Assembly (NCBI RefSeq): GCF_042683685.1
Contig: NZ_JBHUOP010000007.1
Coordinates: forward strand, 45,297-109,296
DNA from: Timonella corticicola
GTDB lineage: Bacteria; Actinomycetota; Actinomycetes; Actinomycetales; Cellulomonadaceae
Direction of reading: 5' to 3'
DNA length: 64,000 bases
This document shows positions 1 through 8,696 of this stretch, in pieces. The notes under the pieces are model-generated. The model was not told the DNA's origin. It searched no databases and worked only from the letters and a program-made list of their open reading frames with translations. Position 1 is the first letter of the stretch. Each line of letters begins with the position of its first letter. A program made the translations under genes and the position numbers.

Positions 1-35
1 AAGTGCAGACTTCCAGTTATTTTCACATTGGGTAT

Positions 36-73
36 AAAAATGGGGGCCGCTCATCAATTGATGAGTGACCCCC
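36..73 (-). terminator. Intrinsic terminator, minus strand
   Basis: On the minus strand a GC-rich stem (five G, then CTCATCA pairing across ATT, closing with five C) is followed directly by a T run at 40-36. It stands just after the stop of the broken dehydratase tail at 89-172, so it was probably that gene's terminator and may now serve the whole minus-strand operon. Confidence 0.75.
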
Positions 74-88
74 GTTTCATGGAAAAGC

Positions 89-172
89 CTAGACAGTCAG
101 TGGTTTTATCGCATCTGAGAAGTGCAACTTGGAACTCTTGCTGTTCCATCCAGTGAACTCCACTGTCTCACG
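89..172 (-). pseudogene. 3' remnant of a second MaoC-like dehydratase gene
   Basis: Read on the minus strand, this 84-bp stretch encodes a tail almost identical to the C-terminus of the intact dehydratase at 445-1410: both contain VEFTGWN, KSSKLHFS and AIKPLT. It ends in TAG, and a TAA lies immediately upstream, so there is no start or body. Over about 74 bp the DNA differs at roughly nine or more positions, most of them silent. That fits an old paralogue that was once under selection and later lost its body, rather than a fresh duplication. Confidence 0.75.
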
Positions 173-272
173 TTAAGCGTGCCGCGCTCGGCTCAGCCGA
201 GCTGGGTCGCGAGGTGACGCGCACACCGAGCCGACTCGTCGTCAATCTGAACCCACAGACACCAACCCAAAA

Positions 273-343
273 TAGGTGTATGGGTTTTGTCTTGTGCGTG
301 AGTGTCCGGACCACTGTTAGAGAAGAAAAAACCTATACGCCTA
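273..343. repeat. Imperfect long palindrome, group 1 copy A
   Basis: Outer arms TAGGTGTATGGGTTTTGTC and the approximate complement ending in ACCTATACGCCTA face each other across a degenerate middle. The left arm closely matches the perfect palindrome at 21865-21937 (TAGGTGTATAGGTTTTGTC there), including an internal GTGAGTG, so the two are copies of one element. This copy has decayed in its right arm. Apart from this element I see nothing between 181 and 444. Confidence 0.75.
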
Positions 344-444
344 CGTGCCCAAGCGATGTTGCGGCTCCGTCGGCACTGTTGCACTAAAAAAGGGTGACAG
401 CGCCGACAGGGCCGCAACCTCGAATCTACTGGTTGGCGGAAGTG

Positions 445-1410
445 TCAGGTCAGTGGTTTTATCGCACCGGAGAAGTGCAGTTTGGAACTCTTTCCGTTCC
501 ATCCAGTGAACTCTACGGTCTCGCCATCTAAACGGTGGATCGCTACGGCAACCTTGCTCGGCAGTAGGACTGGTTTGGCAAAATCGACATCCCACACGTA
601 ACTTTCTCCGTGCAGCCCGCGCGCTTCGGCAAGAGCTCGGGCAGCGGTGTACATGCCGTGGGCGATAGCGCGCGGGAACCCGAACGCTTTGGCCGAGAGC
701 GCGGACATGTGGATGGGGTTTCGGTCCCCGGAGATAGCCGCGTAGTCGCGTCCAACGCCGGCGCCGAGATTCCATTGGGCGGTGGGGAAACCCGGCACAA
801 ACTCCGCGCGTTCAATAGGATCCACACCGCGCCCGCGCAGGTACTTCCCCTTCGCGAGGTAGGTTGACGTGCCGCGCCACACAACCGAGCCCGTGATCTG
901 TACCTCAACCACCAGTTCCACGGAAGTTCCCTTGGCATGACCGGCGAGATTCTGTGCCCAGGCGAATACTTCGCATTCCTCGTCTGCCCGAATTGTGCGA
1001 GCGACCTCGACCCGGTTCGACAGGTGCACCATCCCCATGAGCGGGAGCGGAAACTCTGGCGCAACCATGAGGGCCATTGCCACGGGAAACGCAGTCACCT
1101 GCGTGAAGCCCGCAGGAACCTCATCGGTGTGCGGCAGGCTGAACAGGCTCTGATAGCGCGCAAGCAACTCGGCGTCGAACCGCACCCCGCGTGCAGCGTA
1201 GGTAACGTCCGGCAGCGAGAGCGTCTCGGCCTTAACCGTGGGGTTTGAATCCCCGAAAACCCCGAGCGGAAGCACCTTGCCCACGGCCTCGCGCACGGCA
1301 GCACCAGACGGTACGAGGGCCTTGCCGTAGAGCGACCCTAGTCCTGGGACGCTGGGCAAAATGGTGACCGACTCGGGCCTATCAGCGGGGTACAGAGCAG
1401 CGGAGCACAT
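445..1410 (-). CDS. htdX: MaoC-like (R)-specific 3-hydroxyacyl-thioester dehydratase (HtdX-like)
   Basis: A 321-residue double-hotdog protein predicted to dehydrate 3-hydroxyacyl thioesters to trans-2-enoyl thioesters. The MaoC signature lies near residues 222-251: DYAAISGDRNPIH, then FGFPRAIAHGM, with the Asp/His pair expected for the hydratase fold. The start is the ATG in TGATG, overlapping the stop of the upstream reductase by one base, which signals translational coupling; a start nine codons further upstream is possible but would overlap more. Gene order with the next two genes matches mycobacterial htdX-fabG4-fadA2. The 3' end is duplicated at 89-172. Confidence 0.88.
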   Translation of the reverse strand: MCSAALYPADRPESVTILPSVPGLGSLYGKALVPSGAAVREAVGKVLPLGVFGDSNPTVKAETLSLPDVTYAARGVRFDAELLARYQSLFSLPHTDEVPAGFTQVTAFPVAMALMVAPEFPLPLMGMVHLSNRVEVARTIRADEECEVFAWAQNLAGHAKGTSVELVVEVQITGSVVWRGTSTYLAKGKYLRGRGVDPIERAEFVPGFPTAQWNLGAGVGRDYAAISGDRNPIHMSALSAKAFGFPRAIAHGMYTAARALAEARGLHGESYVWDVDFAKPVLLPSKVAVAIHRLDGETVEFTGWNGKSSKLHFSGAIKPLT

Positions 1411-2777
1411 CAGGCACCCACCAGGTTCTGGCCGCACACACGGATCGTGATGCCGCTGATACCACCGGACGCAGGCGAGGCAAGGAACGCGATCGTCTCG
1501 GCCACGTCAACCGGCTGGCCGCCCTGCTGCAGGGAGTTCAAGCGCCGGGCAACCTCGCGGGTGGCGAGCGGAATCTTTGCGGTCATCTTGGTTTCGATGA
1601 ACCCGGGCGCTACAGCGTTCGCGGTTCCATCGACTGCTTCGAGCAGCGGTGAGGTTGCGGCAACCATCGCGACAACACCGGCCTTGGATGCACCGTAGTT
1701 GGTTTGCCCGCGGTTGCCCGCGATACCGGAGGTCGAGGCGAGCGAAACGATGCGTGGCGCGTCCTTGAAGTGCTCGGATGCGAGGAACGCCTCGTTCATC
1801 CGCAACTGCGACTCAATGTTGACCGCGATGACCGAATCCCACCGAGCATCGTCCATGTTGGCGAGCAATTTGTCGCGAGTGATTCCGGCGTTGTGCACCA
1901 CGATGTCCAAGCCGCCATGACGGCCAACAGCGTGTTCGATGATGCGTGCACCCGCATCATCGGCGGTCACATCGAGTTGCAGTGCGGTGCCCTTGATCTC
2001 GTTGGCCACGCGGGCGAGTGAGTCACCGGCAGCAGGAATATCGACCGCCACGACCTTAGCGCCATCACGCGCAAGAGTCTTGGCAATGGCGGCACCGATT
2101 CCCTGCGCAGCACCTGTCACAACAGCGACTTTGCCTGCGAGCGGCTGGTTCCAGTTGGCGGGAGCAGTTCCAGCGTCCCGCTTCACACGCACAACCTGGC
2201 CGTCCACGAACGCCGACTTCGGCGAGAGGAAAAAGCGCAGAGCGCTCAGCACGGAGGTGCTGGTAACCGGGGTGTCGTCGGCAATCTCGAGGGCGTTTGC
2301 GGTCGCGCCCGACCGCAGTTCCTTACCCAGCGAACGCATTGTGCCGAGCACGCCCTGGCGTGCGGCGGCGACCGCTGGGATTGCCGACGAGTCGGCTGGG
2401 CGGGTGACGAACAGGACGCGTCCGCTCGGGGCTAGGGAGCGCAGTTGCGAGCCCAGCGTACGCACGGACTCGGACAGGTCCGCAGGGGTGGACAGCGAGG
2501 TCAGCACAACGACGATGGCTCCCCAGCGCACCCCGCCCGAGGTGATTGCTTGGCGGCGCACATCGATCTGTTCGCCGCTGCCGAGTCCGTCGAGCAGCAG
2601 TTCGGCGACTGCGTTGGTGTCAGCGCAGCCGGACGGACCGAGGACCAGAACCGGACTAGCGACCAGAGGTTGTCCGGGCTTGAACCGCTTGAGGCGGACC
2701 GGCTGTGGCAGGCCGAGTTTCTTTGCGAGAGTCTTGCCGAATCCGCCGCTCACGAAATCCGTGTACTTATCAGCCAT
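1410..2777 (-). CDS. fabG4: High-molecular-weight 3-oxoacyl-thioester reductase (FabG4 type)
   Basis: A 455-residue protein with an N-terminal flavodoxin-like Rossmann region of about 200 residues followed by a complete short-chain dehydrogenase domain. The SDR cofactor motif TGAAQGIG and the catalytic Ser with a YGASK (Tyr-x3-Lys) pair are present. The double-length layout and the opening MADKYTDFVSGG are typical of actinobacterial FabG4, which reduces 3-oxoacyl-CoA with NADH. The chosen ATG has AAAGGGA 8 bases upstream; an in-frame ATG 18 codons earlier would overlap the thiolase gene. It sits between thiolase and dehydratase genes, so the three should interconvert 3-oxoacyl, 3-hydroxyacyl and enoyl thioesters. 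Confidence 0.92.
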   Translation of the reverse strand: MADKYTDFVSGGFGKTLAKKLGLPQPVRLKRFKPGQPLVASPVLVLGPSGCADTNAVAELLLDGLGSGEQIDVRRQAITSGGVRWGAIVVVLTSLSTPADLSESVRTLGSQLRSLAPSGRVLFVTRPADSSAIPAVAAARQGVLGTMRSLGKELRSGATANALEIADDTPVTSTSVLSALRFFLSPKSAFVDGQVVRVKRDAGTAPANWNQPLAGKVAVVTGAAQGIGAAIAKTLARDGAKVVAVDIPAAGDSLARVANEIKGTALQLDVTADDAGARIIEHAVGRHGGLDIVVHNAGITRDKLLANMDDARWDSVIAVNIESQLRMNEAFLASEHFKDAPRIVSLASTSGIAGNRGQTNYGASKAGVVAMVAATSPLLEAVDGTANAVAPGFIETKMTAKIPLATREVARRLNSLQQGGQPVDVAETIAFLASPASGGISGITIRVCGQNLVGA

Positions 2778-2790
2778 GTCGAGTTCCCTT

Positions 2791-4137
2791 TCAGTTGGCA
2801 GATTCGATGATTGCGACTGCACCCAAACCACCGGCGGCGCAGACCGAAATCAGTGCGCGGGCGGTTGTTCCGGTTTCGGCAGCCTTCTGGTTGACGAGTT
2901 TTGCAGCGGTTGCGATGATGCGTGCACCGGTCGCGGCGAATGGGTGTCCGGCGGCAAGCGACGAACCCGCCACGTTCAACTTTGCGCGGTCCACGGTTCC
3001 GAGCGCGCCCTCAAGACCGAGTTCGGTGCGGCAGTAGTCGTCGTCCTCCCAGGCGGCGAGCGTGGTCAAGACAGTCGATGCGAAGGCCTCGTGGATTTCA
3101 AAGAAGTCGATGTCCTCAAGCGTCAATCCGTTGCGTCCCAGCAGAACCGGAACGGCGTGTGCGGGAGCCATGAGCAAACCCTCGTGGCCGTGCACGAAGT
3201 CCACCGCTGCGGTCTGCGCGTCCACGAAACGTGCGAGCACAGGGAGGTTGCGCTCGGACGCCCAGTCGCGGGATGCGACCAAGACGGCGGAAGCTCCATC
3301 GGACAGCGGAGTCGAGTTTGCTGCGGTCATCGTTGCCGGGGTGCTCAGCGTCTTGCCGAACACCGGTGCGAGTGAGCCGAGCTTTTCCAGGGTTGATTCT
3401 GGGCGCAGGTTCTGGTCCCGGGTCAGTCCCTTGAACGGAGTGATCAGGTCATCAAACAGGCCCCGGTCGTAGGCGCGGGCGAGGTTCTGGTGCGAGTTGA
3501 AGGCAAGTTCGTCCTGGGCCTCGCGGCTGATACCCCACTTGGCGGTGGTGATTGCCTGGTGTTCACCCATGGACAGGCCGGTGCGTGGTTCATCGGTGCG
3601 CGGGGTTGCGGGAGCGAGATCCGCAGGGCGGACTGTGGACAGTGCCTTGAGGCGCTGGCCGAGAGTCTTTGCGTGCGAGGCCTTCAGCAGGGCGGTGCGC
3701 AGACCGTCTGAGACTGCGATGGGGGCATCGGACACGGTGTCCGTGCCTCCGGCGATCGCGGAGTCGATCTGGCCGAGTTGGATCTTGTTGGACACGGTGA
3801 TGAAGGCTTCGAGTCCGGTTGCGCACGCCTGCTGAAGATCAAAGGCTGGAGTGGCCGGAGAAAGGGAGGAACCGAGGACGCATTCACGGGTCAGGTTGAA
3901 GTCTCTGGCATGCTTGAGAACCGAGCCGGCAACGACTTCGCCCACGGTTTCACCCTGGAGGCCAAAGCGTGCCACTAAACCATCGAGTACCGCGGTGAGT
4001 ATGTCCTGGTTCGAGGCGTTGGCGTACTTGCTGCCAGCCTTGGCGAACGGGATGCGGTTTCCACCGACGATCACCGCATCGCGCAGTGAGGTGCTGGTCT
4101 TCTCTGTCGTGCTAGATGTGCGTGGATGTGCTGCCAC
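2791..4137 (-). CDS. fadA2: Acetyl-CoA C-acyltransferase (thiolase, FadA2-like)
   Basis: About 448 residues. It has the thiolase nucleophile Cys in QQACATGLEA, the catalytic His in FEIHEAFA, and the C-terminal Cys in SVCAAGG. It catalyses reversible cleavage or condensation of 3-oxoacyl-CoA. I prefer the GTG start because AGGAGA lies 4 bases upstream. Alternatives are ATG at 4155 and ATG at 4230; the latter is preceded by TATAAA at leaderless spacing. Homology-like sequence begins only near SLRDAVIVGGNRIPF, so the start is uncertain. The promoter region holds the operator at 4245-4269, shared with the divergent TetR gene. Confidence 0.88.
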   Translation of the reverse strand: MAAHPRTSSTTEKTSTSLRDAVIVGGNRIPFAKAGSKYANASNQDILTAVLDGLVARFGLQGETVGEVVAGSVLKHARDFNLTRECVLGSSLSPATPAFDLQQACATGLEAFITVSNKIQLGQIDSAIAGGTDTVSDAPIAVSDGLRTALLKASHAKTLGQRLKALSTVRPADLAPATPRTDEPRTGLSMGEHQAITTAKWGISREAQDELAFNSHQNLARAYDRGLFDDLITPFKGLTRDQNLRPESTLEKLGSLAPVFGKTLSTPATMTAANSTPLSDGASAVLVASRDWASERNLPVLARFVDAQTAAVDFVHGHEGLLMAPAHAVPVLLGRNGLTLEDIDFFEIHEAFASTVLTTLAAWEDDDYCRTELGLEGALGTVDRAKLNVAGSSLAAGHPFAATGARIIATAAKLVNQKAAETGTTARALISVCAAGGLGAVAIIESAN

Positions 4138-4244
4138 GATGTCTCCTTGCGTCATTGCTTCAGGGTTCCTGTGGGTGCCCAATGGGGGAAGGGGACTTTT
4201 GTCCGTTGCGTTCCCCTCGAGAACACTCATGAAATCTTTATAGA

Positions 4245-4269
4245 ACTCAGAGTACCTGATACTCTGAGT
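4245..4269. promoter_or_regulatory. Operator: perfect 10-bp inverted repeat between thiolase and TetR genes
   Basis: ACTCAGAGTA and its exact complement TACTCTGAGT are separated by 5 bp. The right arm continues into a second overlapping palindrome, GATACTC-T-GAGTATC. On the minus strand a TATAAA sits just downstream of the repeat, about 6 bases before ATG 4230, so a bound regulator would cover that promoter. The repeat also abuts the GTG start of the TetR gene at 4273. It is the likely TetR site, controlling both directions. Confidence 0.8.
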
Positions 4270-4272
4270 ATC

Positions 4273-4893
4273 GTGAGTTCAGTCACAGAGAAAATCAACG
4301 ATGATGGGCGCTCCACCCGATGGGACGAGCACCGCTCCGCACGGCGTCAAGAACTAGCCGTCGCGGCTCGCAAAGCTGTTCACCTCTACGGGACAGACCT
4401 CTCCATGGATGACATCGCAACCTATGCGGGAACATCCAAATCGATCGTCTACCGCTACTTCGTGGACAAAAGTGGACTACAACGTGCCGTGTCAGAAGCG
4501 GTCATGCAGGACATCCGCGAAACACTGCGCGAAGCGGTGACGACCGCCCCCACCCCACTTCAATCCGTTCGAGCGATGGTTGCGACCTACCTCGAAATGA
4601 TCGAACACTCTCCAAACGTCTACCACTTTGTGACGCGCGGAGCCTCCGCCCTGCCTTTCCTCGACGAAATGATCGAGGTCGCGGCAATCCCATATGCCCG
4701 TGAACACGACACCTCGCCCGCCGCCGCCTCAGCATGGGCTGCAGGGGCAGTGGGATTTGTCCAAGGCACCGGAGAATGGTGGCTCGCAAACGGCGATGCC
4801 CCCGAAAACCCCAGCAGAACCGAAATGACAGAGTCAATCACCGCATGGCTCTGGAACGGCCCCGCGGTAGCTACACAAAGGAGTGAGCCATGA
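4273..4893 (+). CDS. TetR-family transcriptional regulator of the acyl-CoA genes
   Basis: A 206-residue one-component regulator. The N-terminal helix-turn-helix reads LSMDDIATYAGTSKSIVYRYF, a standard TetR recognition motif; the C-terminal half is a typical ligand domain containing the stretch LEMIEHSPNVYHFV. The GTG start lies directly after the operator with no Shine-Dalgarno sequence, which suggests a leaderless message. Its stop overlaps the ATG of the acyl-CoA oxidase-like gene by four bases, so the two are cotranscribed. By analogy with FadR/FasR-like TetR proteins, the ligand is probably an acyl-CoA; this is inference. Confidence 0.85.
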   Translation: MSSVTEKINDDGRSTRWDEHRSARRQELAVAARKAVHLYGTDLSMDDIATYAGTSKSIVYRYFVDKSGLQRAVSEAVMQDIRETLREAVTTAPTPLQSVRAMVATYLEMIEHSPNVYHFVTRGASALPFLDEMIEVAAIPYAREHDTSPAAASAWAAGAVGFVQGTGEWWLANGDAPENPSRTEMTESITAWLWNGPAVATQRSEP

Positions 4894-6971
4894 CAGCCGT
4901 TGATCAGACGCCAGCGACCCACCAGGTAACGGCCAAGATCGATAAGACCTACCTTGAGGACAAACTCCTCGGGCGTTGGAAGGATTTGCGTCTCATCGCG
5001 CGCGGATTCGCCCGTGATCCGCGTATCATCCGCGATCCCTCCCTCGGTATGGACGAGCACCGCGAACGAGTGCTCGAACAACTGAAGATCCTTGTCTCCG
5101 AGGCGCAAGTGCTCCGAGCCTTCCCCGAACGCCTCGGAGGAAGCGATGACTCCGGTGGAGGAATCGCCGGATTCGAGGAACTTCTCGCGGCGGACCCATC
5201 ACTCCAGATCAAGGCCGGTGTGCAGTGGGGTCTGTTCTGCGCCGCGATCCACCACCTATCGACCCCAGAGCAGCAGGACCGCCTGCTCGGTGCGGCCATG
5301 CGACTTGAGGTACCCGGCGCGTTTGCCATGACCGAGATCGGTCACGGCTCCGACGTGGCCTCCATCGCCACCACCGCGACCTTCAACGAAGACAGCGGCG
5401 ACTTCACACTCCACACCCCATTCCGTGCGGCATGGAAGGACTACCTCGGCAACGCTGCGCTGCACGGCCAGGCAGCGGTCGTGTTCGCGCAGCTCATCAC
5501 CAAGGGCGTCAACCACGGCGTGCACGCGTTCTACGTACCCATCCGGGAGCAAAACGAAGACGGCAGCACCGGCGCGCTCCTGCAGGGAGTCTCGTCCGAG
5601 GACGACGGACTCAAAGGCGGGCTCAACGGCATCGACAACGGCCGCCTCGCGTTCGACAACGTGCGCGTACCGCGCGAGAACCTGCTCGCCCGCTATGGCG
5701 AGGTGAGCGCGGACGGAACCTACTCGTCGCCAATCGAAAGCCCCGGGCGCAGGTTCTTCACCATGCTCGGCTCACTCGTGCAAGGACGCGTCTCGCTCGA
5801 CGGCGCAGCCGGAGTCGCCAGCAAAATCGCACTGACCACTGCGATCACCTACGGTAACCAGCGTCGCCAATTCAACGGCGCGAGCGACACCGAGGAAACC
5901 GTGCTGATGGACTACCAAACCCACCAGCGCAGGCTCCTGCCGCTACTCGCAGAAGTGTACGCAGGACACTTCGCGCACGACCGCCTACTCGACCTGTTCC
6001 ACGCCGTGTTCTCCGAAGAGGGCATGGACACCCCAGAGTCGCGCGAGGATCTCGAAACCCTCGCCGCAACGCTCAAGCCAGTGTCCACCTGGCGTGCACT
6101 GCACGCATTGCAAACAGCACGCGAGGCATGCGGCGGAGCGGGATTCATGACCGAGAACCGACTCGTGCAACTACGCCAAGACATGGACATCTACGTCACC
6201 TTCGAAGGCGACAACACCGTTCTGCTGCAACTCGTGGGAAAGCGCCTGCTCACGGACTACGCCAAGCAGTTCAAGGGCATCACCGGCATGAACATGGCAC
6301 GCTTCGTGATCGACCGCGCCGCAGACACCGTGCTCTACCGCACCCCACTCAACCGGGCCGTGCAATCCATCGCCGACACCGGACGTAGGGCACGATCCGC
6401 AAACGAGTTGCGCGATGAGGAAACCCAGCGAGAACTACTCACCGACCGCGTGGAAACCATGGTCGAAAAGGTGGCCGCAGCGCTGCGCCCAGCAGCCAAG
6501 ATGAGTCAAGCCGACGGAGCCGCACTGTTCAACGAACACCAAAGCGAACTCATCGAAGCGGCCAAAGCCCACGCCGACCTCGTGCAATGGGAAGCGTTCA
6601 CCAAGGCGCTGCGCGATATCGAAGACCCAGGCACCCACTCGGTTCTCGTAGCGCTCCGCGACCTGTACGCACTCAGCCGCATCGAAGCGAACCTCGCCTG
6701 GTATCTGATCAACGGACGACTCTCCACCCAGCGCGCAGAGACCGTCACCTCCTACATCAACCGCCTGCTCACCCGTCTACGCCCACATGCACAAGACCTC
6801 ATCGAAGCCTTCGGTCTCGACGATGAACTCGTGCGCGCGACCATCGCAACCGGAGTGGAACAGAAGCGCCAAGATGAGGCCCGCGAGTACTATCGCAAGC
6901 AACGAGCCAGTGGAGATGCTCCCATCAGCGAAAAAACACTCGCAAAGGCAAAGAGGGCCACGAAACGTTAG
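4890..6971 (+). CDS. Acyl-CoA oxidase/dehydrogenase family flavoprotein
   Basis: At 693 residues this has the length and layout of the acyl-CoA oxidase branch, not of a 380-residue acyl-CoA dehydrogenase. FAD-binding motif MTEIGHGSDV is near residue 145. CGGAGFM and FEGDNTVLLQL lie near residues 415-450, with Glu of FEGDN the expected catalytic base. A long C-terminal helical domain follows. It would introduce the trans-2 double bond into acyl-CoA, passing electrons either to oxygen or to an electron-transfer protein; sequence alone does not decide. It overlaps the TetR gene by four bases and completes a four-enzyme set with the divergent operon. Confidence 0.85.
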   Translation: MTAVDQTPATHQVTAKIDKTYLEDKLLGRWKDLRLIARGFARDPRIIRDPSLGMDEHRERVLEQLKILVSEAQVLRAFPERLGGSDDSGGGIAGFEELLAADPSLQIKAGVQWGLFCAAIHHLSTPEQQDRLLGAAMRLEVPGAFAMTEIGHGSDVASIATTATFNEDSGDFTLHTPFRAAWKDYLGNAALHGQAAVVFAQLITKGVNHGVHAFYVPIREQNEDGSTGALLQGVSSEDDGLKGGLNGIDNGRLAFDNVRVPRENLLARYGEVSADGTYSSPIESPGRRFFTMLGSLVQGRVSLDGAAGVASKIALTTAITYGNQRRQFNGASDTEETVLMDYQTHQRRLLPLLAEVYAGHFAHDRLLDLFHAVFSEEGMDTPESREDLETLAATLKPVSTWRALHALQTAREACGGAGFMTENRLVQLRQDMDIYVTFEGDNTVLLQLVGKRLLTDYAKQFKGITGMNMARFVIDRAADTVLYRTPLNRAVQSIADTGRRARSANELRDEETQRELLTDRVETMVEKVAAALRPAAKMSQADGAALFNEHQSELIEAAKAHADLVQWEAFTKALRDIEDPGTHSVLVALRDLYALSRIEANLAWYLINGRLSTQRAETVTSYINRLLTRLRPHAQDLIEAFGLDDELVRATIATGVEQKRQDEAREYYRKQRASGDAPISEKTLAKAKRATKR

Positions 6972-7048
6972 GAAAGAGTTCGTCACAAAATTGTTCTAAA
7001 CGCTGTTGGAACTAAATTGTTCTTGGCATAGTTATATCTACCTGAGTG

Positions 7049-7134
7049 TTACGAACTTACATTCGCTGCGCTGCGGTAGGTGTTTGCCTCGCGAAACCCC
7101 TACGCTGCGCTGCTTTGTTCGTAATAGAACTTCG
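7049..7134. repeat. Dispersed intergenic repeat, group 3 copy 1
   Basis: Bounded by TTACGAAC and its complement GTTCGTAA. The internal sequence, including ACGAACTTAC and CTCGCGAAACCCC, recurs with roughly three-quarters identity at 38341-38420. Both copies are intergenic and carry no coding potential. Confidence 0.65.
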
Positions 7135-7149
7135 CGCACCATGCGCACC

Positions 7150-7186
7150 CCGCCCGGTAGCAACCCGACTGGATGCTACCGGGCGG
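7150..7186 (+). terminator. Perfect 13-bp hairpin, likely terminator of the acyl-CoA oxidase gene
   Basis: CCGCCCGGTAGCA pairs perfectly with TGCTACCGGGCGG around an 11-nt loop. The run after it is only ACCTAACTTT, so termination may be partial and the structure could instead belong to the leader of the next operon. Confidence 0.6.
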
Positions 7187-7238
7187 ACCTAACTTTCAAC
7201 AGAAAGGCCATAGTGGACAATCCCGGTCATAGTCCCAA

Positions 7239-7294
7239 CCACCTCCTCTCCGCGCCGCGCAGTGATGCGACGGCCTACAGCGCCCAGGAGGTGG
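7239..7294 (+). promoter_or_regulatory. Stem that can sequester the ribosome-binding site of the CNNM operon
   Basis: CCACCTCCT at 7239-7247 is the exact complement of AGGAGGTGG at 7286-7294, which contains the Shine-Dalgarno sequence of the GTG at 7299. Pairing would hide the ribosome-binding site, so translation of this ion-transport-type operon may be controlled by an RNA switch. I could not match the leader to a known riboswitch class. Confidence 0.55.
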
Positions 7295-7298
7295 ACCC

Positions 7299-8696
7299 GT
7301 GGTAATAGTCTCCATAATCATCGGACTTCTGCTTATGGCAGCCGGCGCAATGTTCGTGGCCGCCGAGTTCTCGCTTGTGACGGTCAACAAGAACAACGTC
7401 AAGGCGGCAGCAGAACAGGGAGACAAGAAAGCAGATGGCGTGCTCAAAGCACTGTCCACGCTTTCCACTCAACTTTCCGGAGCACAGCTCGGAATCACCA
7501 TCACAAACCTTGGAATGGGTTTTGTGGCGGAGCCAGCCATCGCAGTGCTCATCACTCCCGTCCTTGAGGACCTTGGCATGTCCGCCACTCAAGCACGCGG
7601 AGTCTCGGTCACGCTCGCACTCGTGCTCATGACCGCACTGACCATGGTGTTCGGTGAACTTGTCCCCAAGAACCTGGCACTGGCGAAACCGCTCGAAACC
7701 GCACGTTTCGTCACGGGATTCCAGCGCGGATTCTCCAAGGCAACCGCATGGATCATCACGTTCTTCAACGGAACCGCCAACCGCGTTCTCGGATTGTTCG
7801 GCATCGAACCACAAGAGGAACTCGCATCCGCACGTTCTGCCGAAGAACTTGGGTTCCTGGTACGCCACTCGGCGCAGCAGGGAGTGCTCCCATCGCAAAC
7901 CGCGCAACTCGTGGAACGCTCCCTTGCATTCGGTGAGCGCCGTGCGCACGACGCTATGACACCGCGCTCGCGGATGATGCACGTCACCAGTGCAACCACG
8001 CTCCTTGAACTGCTCGCACTAGCCAAGGAGACCGGACACTCCCGCTTCCCTGTGCTCGAACCCGGTGCGCGCGAAGTAGACGGTCTCGTGCACGTCCGCC
8101 AAGCCCTAGCTGTCCCATTCGACGAGCGCGCCACTGCGACCGTCGCGCAGGTCATGGGCGAAGCAACCCTCGTGCCCGACACCGTTGAACTCGACGACCT
8201 CATGGACACCCTGCGCGCAGGCGGACTCCAGATGGCCGTCCTGATCGACGAATCTGGAGACATCGCCGGAATCATCACCCTTGAGGACCTCGTGGAGGAA
8301 CTCGTGGGCGAAGTCCGCGACGAACACGACCCAGACGGTGGTGAGATCGAATTTGTGTCCACCCACGAATGGACCGTCGACGCCTCGATTCGCCCAGACG
8401 AACTCGACGACGCGATCGACTTCGACATCCCCGAACACGAGGAATACGAGACCCTAGCAGGTCTGGTCACCCTCGAACTGGGACGTCTCGCACAACTTGG
8501 CGATACCGTCTACGTGTGCGAAGACGGACGAGTCTCCGAGGAACCATTCGACAACGAAGAGGACGGTTCGCACCCGCAATACCTGCGGCTCATCGTCACC
8601 GAACTCGACAGCTCCCGCATCGAACGCCTGCACGTCACCCAACTGGGGCAGCGCAAAGAACACCAAGGCGCCGTCAAGGAAGGTGAAGCACGATGA
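7299..8696 (+). CDS. CNNM/CBS-domain membrane protein with CorC_HlyC domain
   Basis: 465 residues in the order CNNM (DUF21) membrane domain, residues about 1-190, with several hydrophobic helices and the conserved GELVPKNLAL; two CBS repeats, about 200-340, ending IITLEDLVEELVGEV; then a CorC_HlyC transporter-associated domain. The family is linked to magnesium or cobalt efflux and is often misnamed hemolysin. GTG start with AGGAG 8 bases upstream, inside a possible masking stem. The stop overlaps the next gene by four bases; the two are paralogues and probably act together. Confidence 0.9.
   Translation: MVIVSIIIGLLLMAAGAMFVAAEFSLVTVNKNNVKAAAEQGDKKADGVLKALSTLSTQLSGAQLGITITNLGMGFVAEPAIAVLITPVLEDLGMSATQARGVSVTLALVLMTALTMVFGELVPKNLALAKPLETARFVTGFQRGFSKATAWIITFFNGTANRVLGLFGIEPQEELASARSAEELGFLVRHSAQQGVLPSQTAQLVERSLAFGERRAHDAMTPRSRMMHVTSATTLLELLALAKETGHSRFPVLEPGAREVDGLVHVRQALAVPFDERATATVAQVMGEATLVPDTVELDDLMDTLRAGGLQMAVLIDESGDIAGIITLEDLVEELVGEVRDEHDPDGGEIEFVSTHEWTVDASIRPDELDDAIDFDIPEHEEYETLAGLVTLELGRLAQLGDTVYVCEDGRVSEEPFDNEEDGSHPQYLRLIVTELDSSRIERLHVTQLGQRKEHQGAVKEGEAR

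Larger units (their letters stand above)
6972..7298 (+). other. Gene-free leader between the acyl-CoA oxidase and CNNM genes
   Basis: This 327-bp stretch holds no coding region. It contains, in order, a dispersed repeat (7049-7134), a strong hairpin (7150-7186) and a stem that can mask the downstream ribosome-binding site (7239-7294). Confidence 0.7.

Noticed and set aside
1939..3375. 478-residue plus-strand open frame over the reductase and thiolase genes
   Set aside because: It spans two well-supported minus-strand genes in antisense and has shadow-like composition.
7187..7298. M-box or yybP-ykoY riboswitch in the CNNM leader
   Set aside because: I could not find their conserved cores; only the ribosome-site-masking stem is supported.
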